A stretch of DNA of 64,000 nt from Amanita rubescens (GCA_015039365.1 WION01000060.1:149976-213975); one strand, 5' to 3'. Shown: positions 22,629 through 34,868, numbered from the stretch's first letter. Numbers and translations: made by a program. Notes: generated by a model from the sequence alone, not told the origin.

Positions 22629-23448
22629 GCGTTTACACAGCTTCTGGACAAAGTCCGCATTGGGGAGACTGTTGATACTAAAGGGCCTCTGGGCGAATAC
22701 GAATACCTCGGTGATGGCTATTACAACCTATTGCACCAGCCGAAACGCTACGCGCAACACATCTGTATGATTGCAGGTGGAACAGGTATCACCCCCATGT
22801 GGCAGGTCCTAGCAGCACTTGACAACGACCGCAACATGCCCTTCGTTTCGCTCATTTATTGCGCCCGCTACATCACGGACCTTGTTCTGGTCGATGAAAT
22901 CGAGGAACTGAAACTGCGGAAACCTGACCGGCTTGGGGTGCATTACGTGCTGTCTCAGCCACCTCCTTGCGACTGGAAGGGGGGCAGAGGTCGGCTGAAA
23001 GCCACGGAAATAGCAGATCGATTATTTCCTTTTGCAGATTCAAACGCGCGGGACACGGACAAGCTCGTTCTGATGTGTGCTTCGGACGAGATGGTCAAGC
23101 AATGTTGTAGGCCGATCATTTCCGACCTGATGGGCAATGAATTTGCGTCCAACAATATCTTTGTCTTCTGATATGTATCACCCTAGATAAAGTTTATCTT
23201 CTTGCCAAGAATTGATTGTACGATATATATATAGAAAGAGATTTTGTGGGAAGCTCTTCATTCAGTTGAATTAGTGCAAGGAACAGACATTAAATAGTCT
23301 CCTTGCCTTATATAAATATGTATATCAAAGTAGAACGTACGAGATGATTGGACGATAAGAACAGGTGCCTGTCGGCTACGCGAATCAAATCCAGTACCTG
23401 GGTCCACTTCAGCCCCCCACCCCACACGCCAATCTATCTCCCTTCACC

Positions 23449-26400
23449 ATGTGCTTCGACATCACTGGCGACACGGAGCGCGACACCATCGTGGTCGTCG
23501 GCCTGGGCATGGTCGCCCTTTCGTTTATAGAGAAAATCAAAGAGTACGATACGGACCAAGTGTACCAAATAAAAGTATTTTCCGAGGAACCACACGGTGA
23601 GAGCCCCCAAAGCCGTCAAACGAGCCCAACTCATGCTTCAACATAGTGGCATACAACCGTGTAGGCCTCACACAGTTCTTTTCGCACCGCAGCAAAGAGC
23701 AACAGTATATGCAACCTCGTTCCTGGTACGAGGAGCAAGGGGTTCACGTATTTCTTGACGATCCCGTCTTGGAAATAAACCATGCAGCGCAGCGCGTCCG
23801 TGTACGGAATTCTGGCTGGGTAAATTACAACATTCTCGTCTTAGCCACAGGCTCTTCCGCCCCCGTACCGCCAAACGTCCCCCTCGAGCCCACGAGAGGC
23901 ATCTTTGTGTATCGCACCCTCCAAGACCTCGACGATATCATTGGTTGGTCCCAACAGAACCACGTCAAGCACGCATCAGTAGTCGGCGGGGGCCTTTTAG
24001 GTCTTGAAGCGGCGAAAGCAGCAAAAGATCTCGGTCTGGACGTAACCATATGCGAGAGATCAAACCGGATAATGTCTCGACAACTCGACGTGGAGGCTTC
24101 AAACATGCTTATGGAGGAAATCACCAAGCTTGGGCTGGTCGCTAGCATCCAGGATTGCCCGCGCGAGCTGGTCTGGGACGAAACCCATGGATGGGTCAAA
24201 GGCGCAAAGATGACAAGTGAGAGGTATATGGAAACGCAGATGTTGATCTATGCAATTGGTATCCGGGCGCGTGACGAGCTAGCCAATACTTGTCCGAGAC
24301 TGGCGAAACCCGTACGTGGAGGAGGTTTCGCGGTAAACGAGCGTATGGAGACATCCCTACCCAATGTGTATGCGATTGGTGAATGTGCCTCGTTCGCGGA
24401 TACGACGTACGGTTTGGTTGCTCCAGGTTACGAGTAAGTCATAGTTTGTTCCCTTTCCAAAGACACTACTCAGTTATCCTCAGCATGGCAGAAGTCGTGG
24501 CGCGCAACCTGACAACAAGACGCTTTGAAAGTCGCAAGGCGGCCTTTAAAGGCTCAGACATGTCCACCAAACTTAAATTGCTCGGTGTCCACGTCGCGAG
24601 CTTTGGCGACTACTTCGCAGACGAGTCCAAAGCGCGGGCGCTCGTGTACCGCGATCCGTTTAGTGCGGTGTACAAAAAGTACGTGTTCACCAAGGACGGC
24701 AAGCGCTTGCTTGGCGGTATGATGGTGGGGGACACGACCGACTACGCCAAGTTACTTGCGCTCGTTCGAGCAGGCCAGCAATTACAGTCTCCTCCGTCAG
24801 AGCTTATTCTAGGCGTAAAGTCAAGCAAGGAAGACGTGCAGGGAGCAGATGCCTTACCAGACGAGACGCAGATTTGTTCGTGCAATAATGTGACCAAGGG
24901 CCAATTGCGTAAGGTGATCTGCGAGAAAAAGTGTGAGAACGTGGATCAGGTCAAGTCGTTCTCAAAAGCGGGCATGGGATGTGGAGGATGCATACCTCAA
25001 GTCCAAGAGGTGAGTATTGCATCAGTGTTCCAGTCATGTCGCGTAACTGTCCATCCAATTCTAAACTTGGTAGATATTCGAAGCGGAACTTCGGTCCACG
25101 GGCCAGACAATCAGTAAAGCCATGTGTGCCCACTTCAGGTACAGCCGTTCCGAGTTGTTTACCATCGGCAAAATCAAACAGCTCAAGACGTTCGAAGCCT
25201 TCTTCCTCGAGACCGGCGCTGTCAATCCATCCCCATCCGACTCGGAAGAAACGAACGGCTGCGAAGTCTGTAAACCCGCGATTGCGAGCATTCTCGCTGG
25301 CCTTTGGAACGAACACATCTTGAATCCCGGTCTCCGCTCGTTACAAGACACGAATGACAGGTATCTCGCTAACATCCAACGTGGCGGACTGTACAGCATC
25401 ATACCCCGTATCGCCGCGGGTGAAGTGACTCCACAGAAGCTCTCTGCCATTGCGGACGTTGCTACGGAATTTAACCTGTACACCAAAATTACAGGCGCTC
25501 AACGCATAGATTTGAGTAAGCGATAAGTATCGGCGTCTAAAAACGGTTGACTGAATGTAGCCGATGTCAGTGGGCGCACATAAACAAGATCTGCCTTTCA
25601 TCTGGGAGAAGCTCGTTGATGCAGGGTTTGAGAGCGGCCATGCATATGGAAAGGCATTGCGTGCCGTGAAGAGCTGTGTAGGCACAGCGTGGTGTCGCTA
25701 CGGCCAGCAAGACTCCGTTGGGTTCGCTATCAAGCTTGAGAACAGGTACAAGGGCATCCGATCGCCCCATAAGTTAAAAGGAGGCGTTTCTGGTTGTATT
25801 CGTGAATGTGCAGAAGCCCAAGTAGGTTTTGTCATCATGATTGTCGCATATAATATGCTTAACCACATGGTGACAGGGAAAGGACTTTGGATGCATCGCG
25901 ACAGACAAAGGCTACAACGTGTACGTCTGCGGGAATGGAGGTTCCAAGCCCAAACACGCTGAACTGCTTGTTGCGGACGTTCCCGAGGAGAAAGCAATTC
26001 AGTACCTCGACCGATTCCTCATGTATTATATCATGACGGCAGACAAGCTGACGCGCACTGCTCGGTGGCTCGAAAAGATGGAAGGCGGGATAAGCTACCT
26101 GCGAAAAGTTGTCGTTGATGACCATCTGAACATCGGTAAACAACTCGAAGAACACATGCAACAGCTGATTGGTGCGTACCAATGTGAATGGACAACAGTC
26201 GTTCGCGATCCAGCGCGCCGGAAGGACTTTGAGGAGTTTGTGAATTCTTCGGAGAAGGAACCCGCTGTAATTGGGATGATAGAGGAACGTGGGCAGCGTC
26301 GTCCAGTTGATTGGCCCAAGGAAGTGCCGCCTATGCCGAAATTGCAGGATATTTCAAACGTTGAGAATAACATGTCGTGGGTCCAAGTAGGCGCAACAGA

Positions 26401-26839
26401 TCAGTTCCCTAGAGACGAAGGTCGGGTGGTCCGCATTGGAAAGGCGCAGATTGCCGTTTTTCAAACAAGCGGTCCCAAATGGTACGCGACGCAAAACATG
26501 TGTCCTCATAAACGCGCGCTCGTGCTTGCATCGGGGATCTTAGGCACGAACAGCCAACGGAGACCGTACGTCTCCTGCCCGATGCATAAAAAGAACTTTG
26601 ATATTGGAACGGGCGAATGTCTTGTGCCTGGGGAAGAAGATAAGTATAAGCTTGCTACGTTCGATGTCAAAGTGGAGGACGGACAAGTAAACTTGTTCCT
26701 TCCGCCTGCTGATATCTTGGATAAGGCGCTTGGGACCGGGCATACGATTGTAGTGGAAAAAGTTCTCAAGGGCGATAACAACAAAATAACGAGGAGGCGC
26801 CTGGTTGCGCTGGAGGTATGTGCGTTGACAAAGCTCTAG
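23449..26839 (+). CDS. niiA: Nitrite reductase [NAD(P)H], siroheme type
   Basis: Reduces nitrite to ammonium in the cytosol, the last step of nitrate assimilation. Six exons (23449-23596, 23647-24433, 24484-25009, 25074-25515, 25571-25821, 25877-26839) join to 3117 nt, 1038 aa, close to the usual fungal length. In order: an N-terminal FAD fold (VVGLGMVA), an NAD fold (VVGGGLLGLEAA), a BFD-like 2Fe-2S domain (CSCNNV and GCGGC), the siroheme/4Fe-4S half with KSCVGTAWCR, GCIRECAEA and VCGNGG, and a C-terminal Rieske-type domain with CPH and CPMH ligand pairs. It lies 0.28 kb after the nitrate reductase end on the same strand. No lesion is visible, so it should still work when nitrite is supplied, although its substrate source, nitrate reductase, is broken beside it. 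Confidence 0.95.
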
Positions 26840-27008
26840 AGTGGTAGTCAGTTATGTAAATTCGAGCGGCGTTTAAAAATGAGCAGAGTGCGGAGTTTTA
26901 AATGTGACTTTGCCGAATGTGCCGAGTTCTTACTATATTGAGTGCTCCACGATGACCTCACGAACAATGCAAGCAATATAAAATCTCTCGTCTTTCTGAA
27001 ACAAGACA

Positions 27009-27693
27009 ATGTCTGAATCTCAACCGCCAAGCTATGAATCCAGCGAGTCTACTCACACAGAAACTAGCCATCCTTCTGAGTCGCACCAACCAGGCTCAAC
27101 CGGAACGGGATTAGGTGAACGATTCATGTGAGTTCGTATTATTTCAAACGGACAAAAGACTCTACGTACAAAGCGACTCCAGGGGGGCCATGGGTGCTAT
27201 CCACGGCGCAGGAGAGAATCTCCGAGGAAATGTTATCGGTGCTTTGGATACGCTTTTCGGCGGAAAGAATGAGGAAGAAGCCCGTCGAGTTGCGCAGAAA
27301 GGACAGGAGGAGATGCATTCGGGAGTACAAAGGATGAAGGGCAGGTCGAAGGATGCGAGGGAGACTACGGCGGCGGAGGGACAGCCTCAGCCGCGAGTGC
27401 AAGAGCCTCATGAACAGGCCTCATCGCAGGAGCAACCGACTCGACCGACTCAACAGGTACAGCCTCCCCCGCAGGCACAACCACAAGGGCAACCCGTTCA
27501 GATGAGAGAAGGGCAGCCCCAGTCGGAAGTGCCACAAAAGCAAGTGGATGAACGACAGGCCCAGCAAGAACCTCCGCAACCTGTATCTGAGAGAGCAGGA
27601 GGGGAAGGACCGGAGCAGACGGGTGTTGTCGACGCGCCAGGAAACGTCGATGCTGGACGAGATGAGCAGAAGATCCCTGCAACGTCATCTTAG
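27009..27693 (+). CDS. Hypothetical protein, 209 aa, Gln/Pro-rich tail
   Basis: Two exons, 27009-27127 and 27183-27693, joined through a 55-nt intron with a GTGAGT donor; 630 nt, 209 aa. The first 40 residues are Ser/Thr/Glu-rich. A short glycine-containing amphipathic region around HGAGENLRGNVIGALD resembles small stress-type fungal proteins, but I cannot place it in a named family. The last 120 residues are Gln, Pro and Glu-rich and probably disordered. The gene follows nitrite reductase on the same strand; no functional link is evident. Confidence 0.65.
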
Positions 27694-28696
27694 GCATGGC
27701 TCAGTAACGTATTTTCATTCGAAATGTTCTATTGCATAATAAGCTGTGTACGCGTAGCTCCGACTTGGTGATCAATATAGCTCTGTAAGTTACGCGATAA
27801 GGGATTACCGACTTGAAGACGGTCGAGCACCGCGGATGTCAAAGCCGGTTCCACCTGTCAGTGGTTCATGCGCTCTGGAAGCGGGGTCTGAGGCACGAGT
27901 TGAGAACTTCTTTGATGCGACGTTTTGGTGGAAAACGTGAAGAGGTGACTTTTCTCGCGGAAGGGATGAGAGGGGATACAAAATGGATAGGGTGAGAAGG
28001 TTGGTCGAGTTGAAGGAGGCGAGGCCTTGGGAGTGCGATGACAGAGGAGCAACTCCACGGACATCCGCAAGAGCAAGAACTTGCACTGGCCAGAGTAAAA
28101 CTGGTCCTCAAGTCACCCCTGCCGCAACCTACGTCCAGCTCATTCTTTGCCGTTTCCTTCTTCCACACCCCCGGCTTCCCTCTTTTAACTCCCCTTCCGG
28201 TAAACCCTTCAAACGTTTTCCCTCCTTCAATCCCTCCGAGACCAATGGGATGTTGAGGAATGTTTCGAAGTGTTTGCCGCTCCTAACGAATAAAGAACAA
28301 TATACGAAGAAGCTCTGGTGGTTCTTGCATGAAGTGATCGGGAATGGATCAGTAACGTATTTTTATTCGATATACTCCTTTGCTCTACTAGTTTCGCAGT
28401 GCGGGACGCGAATCGCAGTGCGAGGCAGTGAGCTAGAAACGCAAGCATTACGATTCATCTACCTATGATCGGCGTAACTGATTAGGTGTCCATGACGGAT
28501 AAAAAAGTAAATGATTGAACGACCGTATCCAACTATCTCCGTGTTTGATCATGATGGATGACAACCAGTCGGGGAACAAATCGACTATCATTCGCCTATA
28601 CCCTGAAACCCGGAGGTCGTGGGCTTAAATGCGAACAGTCTTCCTTCAATTCAATCGAGGCAGGCCCTCGAAAACTACCATCCTAACATTCACAAC
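27694..28696. other. Intergenic with a duplicated 3'-flank segment
   Basis: The segment just after the 27009-27693 gene (about 27697-27735, containing CAGTAACGTATTT) recurs at about 28345-28385 with a few substitutions. A duplication of that gene's 3' end may have left this remnant. The upstream control region of the secreted-family gene at 28697 occupies the last 130 bases or so. No other gene was recognised. Confidence 0.4.
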
Positions 28697-29389
28697 ATGC
28701 AACTTTCTTTCATCTTCATCCTCCCCCCCCTCATCTCTACCGCATTCGCCCCACCGCCGCGTATCTTGGACAACAACATCCAAGCCATCTCAGTATGTTC
28801 TTTCCTACCTTGTACCTGCCAACTTGTTCCATTAAATTTTACCTAGGAACGAGACCGTTGGAACCTCCCAACATCAGTGGATAAGCTTCCAAAGCATGTT
28901 GAATCAAATCTACTTCTCCCTTGCTTGAAGTCTCGTGGGGCGCAAATAGCAGGCAAATGGTCGGATCCTACATACAGATTGAAGGAAGCATACGGTGGTC
29001 ATAGCGCCATGTTCAAAACAATAAGACGTAATCCGAAGCAGGCGGAGGAACAGAAAAGAGGGTTCATCCATGAGGCCGTTTATCTCGAAGGAGAAGGCAT
29101 GTTGCTTGCGTGCGCAGAGAACCCAATGTTGTATTTCCTGGTCATAAAGGACGATGGTTATGAAGATGTCAGTCTCACAACACAGAAGATGAAGGCTCTC
29201 GGTAAGGCCGCTCGTAAAAGTATTGATGAAAAATATGGCGAGGGCTTTGTAAACTGGTGAGTGTATCGGTTTGACAGTGATTTGTGGGATATAGTGTGAG
29301 CATTTTTTGGTGGTAGGAATTTGAATATGAACCTTCTACTCAAGCCGACTGGCAATGAAGCCCGCCCCTGGAAGGGGATCTATATTTGA
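28697..29389 (+). CDS. Small secreted protein, family member A
   Basis: Exons 28697-28792, 28847-29256 and 29317-29389 join to 579 nt, 192 aa. Exon 1 is a complete signal peptide plus a short propeptide ending NNIQAIS. Exon 2 starts with ERDR where relatives have KR. Conserved family positions are GGHSAM, the acidic EAVYLEGEG, then CAENP and a VIKDDGY strand; exon 3 ends LLKPTG...PW. No catalytic motif or known domain is evident and only a few cysteines are present. The six family copies in 28.7-41.5 kb share this three-exon plan and the phases of both introns, which makes the models mutually supporting. Likely exported; function unknown. Confidence 0.7.
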
Positions 29390-30101
29390 ACGGTACCTGG
29401 CTGGATTGCGTCACGCATATATGGGAACCGGAGGTAGCGTTTTAGATGGCGAAGATTCAATGTATGCGCAAGGAGGTTTGTTGCTAGTCGAGTGTATAGT
29501 ACATTCGCCCGTGGTTGCGGAGAAAATCGGGTTAGCGTTGCAGAACATTCGGCGTTGGTGCTTGCATGAGCGACGAACGAGAATTGAGGGCAGCTCACTA
29601 AAATTCAGACCGGTTCTCACGTTCTTGCTTTGCCGCATGCAAGGAGCGGTCATACGGAAATTACTCAGAAGCAATCTCCGAGCAGGCGCATTTCAATTAG
29701 TGTGGTCTTGGCGGCACACTCGGGTTTGCCGACGAGTCTGCTGGTAGCACGACAGTACTGGTCACTGCATAGGCGATGATAAGCCTGAGCGTACTCCTGC
29801 CATCTCGCTTCCTCCAACCCCTCCAACCCCAGAGGGACAAGCGAGTATCACCAACTCGCTGGTAATGCAGATGTAGGACAAGAGCCTAAGCCCGCGACAT
29901 TAGCCTAGGCTTAAACGTTCAGTATGTCAGTCCGGTAGTTTTCAATTCAAAATATCCGGTAATTGTAAACCGCAACGATATATTTACTATAAGTAGCCGC
30001 CACCCTTTCCTAATTACAGCCGCCAAGAATAACCTGAAGTCATGTCAAAAAGCGACCCTAACGGCCGTATTGGATTACAGACCGATTAATGGTGCGCCGT
30101 C
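29390..30101. other. Intergenic, nothing recognised
   Basis: About 0.7 kb between the convergent ends of secreted-family gene A and the CorA-like gene. I see no gene or repeat I can support. Confidence 0.4.
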
Positions 30102-32374
30102 TTACTTTGGCAAAGTTCCTTCTTTGGACTTTGCTCTGAACTTCTTCGAATGATCGGCCTTCCCGATCGCATGGTAGACAATGTAAATGGGCCACCCAAG
30201 CCTTCTCCAGAATGTCATCTCCCTGTTAACGTTAAACAAGTCGCTCCATTGGAAGGCGACAAGGATCCATATCGTCGCCGCCGTCAGGACACATGTCGTC
30301 CCAAAGTATAGTGATAAAGTGGTTACCCCCGAGCTAATTTCCTGCACGTGCATGCCAAAAAAGCCCTTGACGATGTCAATATGTGAGATCCGCTACGTAA
30401 ACACGAGAGCATACCGCCATGAACGTTGCTGGGAGGAAAAACATCGTAAGGTAGGCTATTTGCTTCATCTAATTTAACGGTAAACGTCGAAGTTTCACTT
30501 TATACAGATACTTACAACTGGATTAAGCTAGTTCAAACGCAATTCTGAATAGCAGAGGCGATCCAGACTTACCAGCACTGTCTCTGATCGCAATCTCCGT
30601 CATCCTTTGTGCGGTTTTATTGTCAACCTTCAGAAGGATTGAGTACAGAGAGCAATGAGTCACGAGAAGTAGTACGCACCAAATCCACAATATATTTTAG
30701 GCGGCTCTCCTGCATTGTGCACACCTTATCTAACCGTTCAATCTCCTCTAGCAAAGTCGTACACTCCCGACGTAGCAATTGATCACATAATTGCCCCGTG
30801 TCAGCAGGATTTGGGGTATTTGATATGAAATTAACTGTCCTCTTGAACGCAGCTAGTAGAGAAGAATAGTGCAGAAGGTGTGCACGGATGACATGAAGCC
30901 CGTCCGTAAAATCGTTAGTAGACGATATTCGGATCACTTCTTTTTCCTAGGTGCAAATGGGGTCACAGCTTATTCGTCCGTGACATGGCAATAACGAACC
31001 ACAGAGCATATATGCTGGTAAAGATGTTGAAGGGATTCATCCCATGCGTACATCGTATGCCATATAAAGATCAAAAGGAAAAAAGTCGGATCATTAGTGG
31101 ATTTTAGCGCCCTTTGCCAATAGACACTTTGACCTATCAGTCGAGTAAACCATCGTGTAGCACGATCATTGTTAGACTTACCAGCATAAAGTATTCTTTC
31201 ATGTAGATAAGAGGCTTTCGTAGTCGGAAGGCTCATGTCTGCATGGAATGAAATCAGAGTGTTCCCTGCAATATTGCGTATCAGATGTACTGAGAGCAAA
31301 TCTAAAATGAGCGCCTTGTTATCTACGACGCGATCAGCGTGATCATCCATTTTAAATATAAACTATGGCTCACTGGATTTGAGTCTCAGTGGCGCTTGTG
31401 TGTCAATCGTCTGCGAAACTACTCATTTTTCAGTGAGTCCGCACTCAGAATAACTAAATGAGAGGGAAAAACATACGCAATCTTCTACGGCCTGGAAGGT
31501 TTTGCATCTTTGCCTCTTGATCACATCCACGATGTAGGACTGCTGCATCTATTGACTGAAGGAAAGGAAGGGTAATTGTTATGTCTAAATGCTGTTAGAA
31601 CAGGATTTCACGATTAGCGGGTAACGCGCACGATCCCCAGTATGGTGTCGTAAGTCATCTTGAAAGTGTGAAGGGATCCAGTTTAATGATGAAGAAAAGA
31701 AGACCGGTTCAATGTTGTACCTGCGATTAAGTCAGAGGCATTAGTTTCAAGAGTCCCGTTGAGGTAAAAAAGCTGGCCCACTTGGCGCCGACCATCTGCA
31801 GCGCAGGCCCCATCATATTCTCTACAAATAGCGCCCTCACTCTTATATCCGGTTTTTGCTACAAAACAAAACATATTAATTGCTTTAACCGACTAGAGAG
31901 AAACGAACGAACGAACCTTATCATCCATCAATCGACCCCACTCATTATCCAAAGAAGCGTCGCCATCCAATAGAACCAGTGCGTCAGCACGGTGAAATAT
32001 ACCGCTGCTATCAACATCTAGCTTGTATATTACGCATTTCTTGCTGCGGTCATAGCCGTCGATAGCATCTCGAATTCCGCTTCTTGTCACTTGGTTATGC
32101 GACCAGTTGGGAAAACGAGACTGGGGGTATTCTTTCCAGCAGCGACCTTGACAATCCTTGTGATCACAATCTCTGGGGACAGGTGGTGCGTCTGAGTTTA
32201 ATTGTTTCTGGTCAATACCTGACGACAATCAGCCGTCTTTAAATCTAAAGCTTCTGTCGACGAAATGCTACACTGACCATCCCGTATGTCCATCCACGGC
32301 CAAGGCGCAGCGGCAGCAGCATGTCGGTAGGCGGGAGGCGGAATGGGATCAAACTCTGTGTCGGGAGGGTCCAT
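30102..32374 (-). CDS. CorA-like Mg2+ transporter-family membrane protein
   Basis: A member of the large basidiomycete family with a CorA-like C-terminus. Thirteen exons: 32374-32278, 32218-31917, 31858-31782, 31720-31632, 31584-31477, 31418-31374, 31322-31182, 31133-31000, 30946-30680, 30627-30573, a 2-nt exon at 30516-30517, 30468-30415 and 30365-30102. They join to 1635 nt, 544 aa. Family landmarks in order are VRALFVENMMGPALQM, YNIEPVFFSSSLNWIP, GDHITITL, IDTQAPL and two C-terminal membrane helices (MKQIAYLTMFFLPATFMA, then TAATIWILVAFQW). The CorA pore motif GMN is GMH here (FFGMHVQEI), so Mg2+ transport cannot be assumed. An apparent TAG at 31363-31365 falls inside a 51-nt intron. The 2-nt exon is the least certain part. 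Confidence 0.8.
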
Positions 32375-33057
32375 AAGCGCAGAGAACTTGAGGGCAGTGA
32401 GTAAGTGTATTGGAAATCTCCTTTTATATTAAGTTTGGTTCGAGTTCTGAGGTGATTAAGTTCAGTGCTAAAAGTCATGTACAGACACGGAAGCGCCCAG
32501 CGCCCAAAGGCTGTACATATTGTACATTCTGCGAATCTATAACTTGTCAAGTCCAGTTGGAAACCAGAAGGCCGCGTGAAAAAGAGCAATCTGATGGTTT
32601 CGATGCATTGCATTGCAGGGTCGGGTGACCGTGACTCCATGGCAAACCATTTCGTATCCATGAGGTGTGCGTAGAATGTGTGCATATTGTTCGCATGAGA
32701 CCGTTGATTTTCCAAATTAGGAAGGTAGTATGACTAATCTCCTCGGCGCTAAATGATCGGGTTGCCTCACCGGCTCTTCCAGGTTATAATTTACGTCCGC
32801 CCTAACCACACCATGCTATCAGTATCACATCATGTGCTAAACGAGAAGAGAATTTAAACCCATCTCCATTCACTGTTATGCAACATGTTCTACGCGCTTG
32901 GAGCAAAACCAACCCTTCAAGCTATGTAACATTTCCTTTTTCCTTTGCAACCGCTAGTAGCCTACGCCGTAGCATAGTATTATCAGCCCCAATACAACTT
33001 TTTCTTCTTCCGACATCCAAAACCGCTTTACCGCTCTTGGCCGAGCGTCCGGGCAGA
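32375..33057. other. Intergenic between the CorA-like gene and secreted gene B
   Basis: Contains the upstream region of the CorA-like gene. From about 32,900 onward it is part of the 3' flank of secreted gene B that is duplicated, with divergence, downstream of gene C. No other gene recognised. Confidence 0.4.
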
Positions 33058-33748
33058 TCAAACGTAGCGCGCCTCCCACTGGCCATCGGATTCTTTCAGA
33101 TATACAAAGTTCGCGAGCTTGAGTTCCTTACTACAAGAACCTTGATAAATATCCCATCTGGCAATCGAATCAATAAACTCACGAGTCAATTTTATGTAGC
33201 TTTGATATATTATCGATGGCAGCAGACTGGATGGCTTTCACTCCCTCCAGACCAAGGATCGATCTTGCGGACGAGGCAGAAAGATCTCTATCGTCACTCC
33301 TTATGACGACCATGTAATGTGGATCATCCGCTGTCGTCGGGCTGTGTTTCCCCCATGCAACGAGGTCACCTAATTTAACATGAAGTTTAACGTTGGCTTT
33401 GGCTCGTATATTCATTTGGTTTGATGAACGCGTCCCTTGAAAGTACCCCTTGATCAAGACGGGCTGCTCTAAATAACGGGTTTTGTACGCGCGTTCTGTA
33501 CCGAGTCCTGCTATGGAATCTGTATTACGATGACTCCACATTTCGATAAGTGTTTTTATGTCAAGTGGTGCTGGGATATCCTCTCGTTTCTAGGAAAAAC
33601 TAATGAATGCAACGTCAGAGGTGCATGACAGCAAGGGACATACCGAGATCGCTGATATATTGTCCATTGAGGAAGCAATGGGCAGCGGTGAAGCGCATAT
33701 GGTATAGATGAAGATGAAGAGGACGGAAATAATAGAGAGGTAGTACAT
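33058..33748 (-). CDS. Small secreted protein, family member B
   Basis: Exons 33748-33644, 33589-33183 and 33130-33058 join to 585 nt, 194 aa. The signal peptide starts MYYLSIISVLFIFIY and the first exon ends NISAIS. Exon 2 opens with KR, a dibasic site of the Kex2 type. The core matches gene C closely: GLGTERAY, QPVLIKGYF, NVKLHVKLGDLVAWG and HYMVVI. Exon 3 encodes a conserved tail ending W-E-A-R-Y-V. The gene, its promoter and about 150 bases of 3' flank form one half of a segmental duplication with gene C. Likely secreted; function unknown. Confidence 0.72.
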
Positions 33749-34868
33749 GATATGATCGTTCTGAGGGCCTGCCTGGATGGAATCCGGAGTAACCGTCCAG
33801 CTTTTAAGCCCGCAGATTCGGGTTTGGAAGTATGATGGAACGTTACAGTCGTTAAGGATCATGATTAGACACCCGTGTAGCCATCGATAATAAAGGGAAT
33901 GATATAAGACAAGACTACTTACGGCGCAACATCTAATAGGACCCTAGTTCATAGTACTAGTCCTACGTGGCTTGGAGCGGCTAGTGGGACCAACCGCCGG
34001 GTTGGTATGGAACGAGCCGTGTGGCGATAGGATAGACGAGATGGGAGAGATGGGAACTAATCAAGTACGATGGTGTAGGGGAAGAGGTGGAAACGGCGGT
34101 TTAACCGACGCACGAGGCGTGGCGAGCTAAGCCCTAAGCGGTGTGAAGCGTGATTAAGAATCATGTAATCGCAATTAGGCAGAACTAGAGGTAATACGCC
34201 AACTAAAGAAGCATCCAGGAAATGCACATGCTCCGGAGAGTTGTAGCGAGCACGAGTGGGAATGAGAAGAAGGGAGTGCCAGACATACGGCGGATAGTAT
34301 CACTATTACGGTAGTACATACTAGTAATCTTCATCGCCTATATATCGAGTTAGTTCAGGGTCTCATAAAAATAGGAAGAAACCAACCTGACAGTCCCCAA
34401 GTTCCGGGTTGGCGGAGCGCGCCCCGGCACATTCAGGTAGCTTCTGAATGACACCTATTGAGAAATGTCTTGACAGCCTCCATCTGACCCTTTTGCAGTT
34501 CGATTTTCAGCGCATCTCGAAGTATGGCGAAAAACGTGTCCGCTGTAGGCCACAGTTGAACAACCTTGAATTTCGGTTCAAGTCATGATTTGGTTCTAAT
34601 GATGGATGGGCCACGTGCATCGCGATCTCGTTCGTGTGCCTCGCATCTCTACGCGAGGTCGACCCAGAGGAGTTACGAGGCGGCGTCGTAAGCGTAGTGC
34701 AGGGGAAGGTGCCTTGGGAGTGCTATGCGACATATTGGAGGAAAAACAACCCTTGAAGCTATCTAACCTGCGCCGTAACATATTATCAGCCTCAATGCAA
34801 CTTTTTTCTTCCGACACCCCAAACCGCGCCACCGCCCTTAACCGAGCCAGCCAAGTAGTCCGCGCAGA
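33749..34868. other. Intergenic between secreted genes B and C
   Basis: About 1.1 kb. The B promoter, with a TTAAAAG box and the shared GGCAGGCCCTC element, occupies about 33,749-33,870. The central part has no coding signal that I can support, and the 3' flank of gene C begins near 34,740. Confidence 0.45.

Larger units (their letters stand above)
11741..23171 (+). pseudogene. niaD: Nitrate reductase, split by an LTR retrotransposon
   Basis: Assimilatory NAD(P)H nitrate reductase (molybdopterin, cytochrome b5 heme, FAD/NAD domains), which reduces nitrate to nitrite in the cytosol. Exons 11741-11897, 11952-12210, 12261-12390 and 12479-14141, then 22633-23171 beyond the element. Without the element and one target-site copy the frame is open for 915 residues. 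Visible are the Mo-ligand Cys in LACAGNRR near residue 119, the b5 HPGG and second heme His at about 499 and 522, RAYTP of the FAD domain near 706, and GGTGITPM of the NAD domain. In the present sequence the LTR gives a TAA at 14144, predicting a 737-residue product without the NAD-binding domain. Everything else is intact, so loss is recent. A second oddity is a duplicated hinge between the b5 and FAD domains. Confidence 0.93.

Noticed and set aside
31323..31373. In-frame TAG at 31363-31365 in the CorA-like gene, suggesting a pseudogene
   Set aside because: A GTGAGC donor and GTAG acceptor define a 51-nt intron around it; removing it gives LRLKSNNKALILDLLSVH, which fits the family better than the readthrough.
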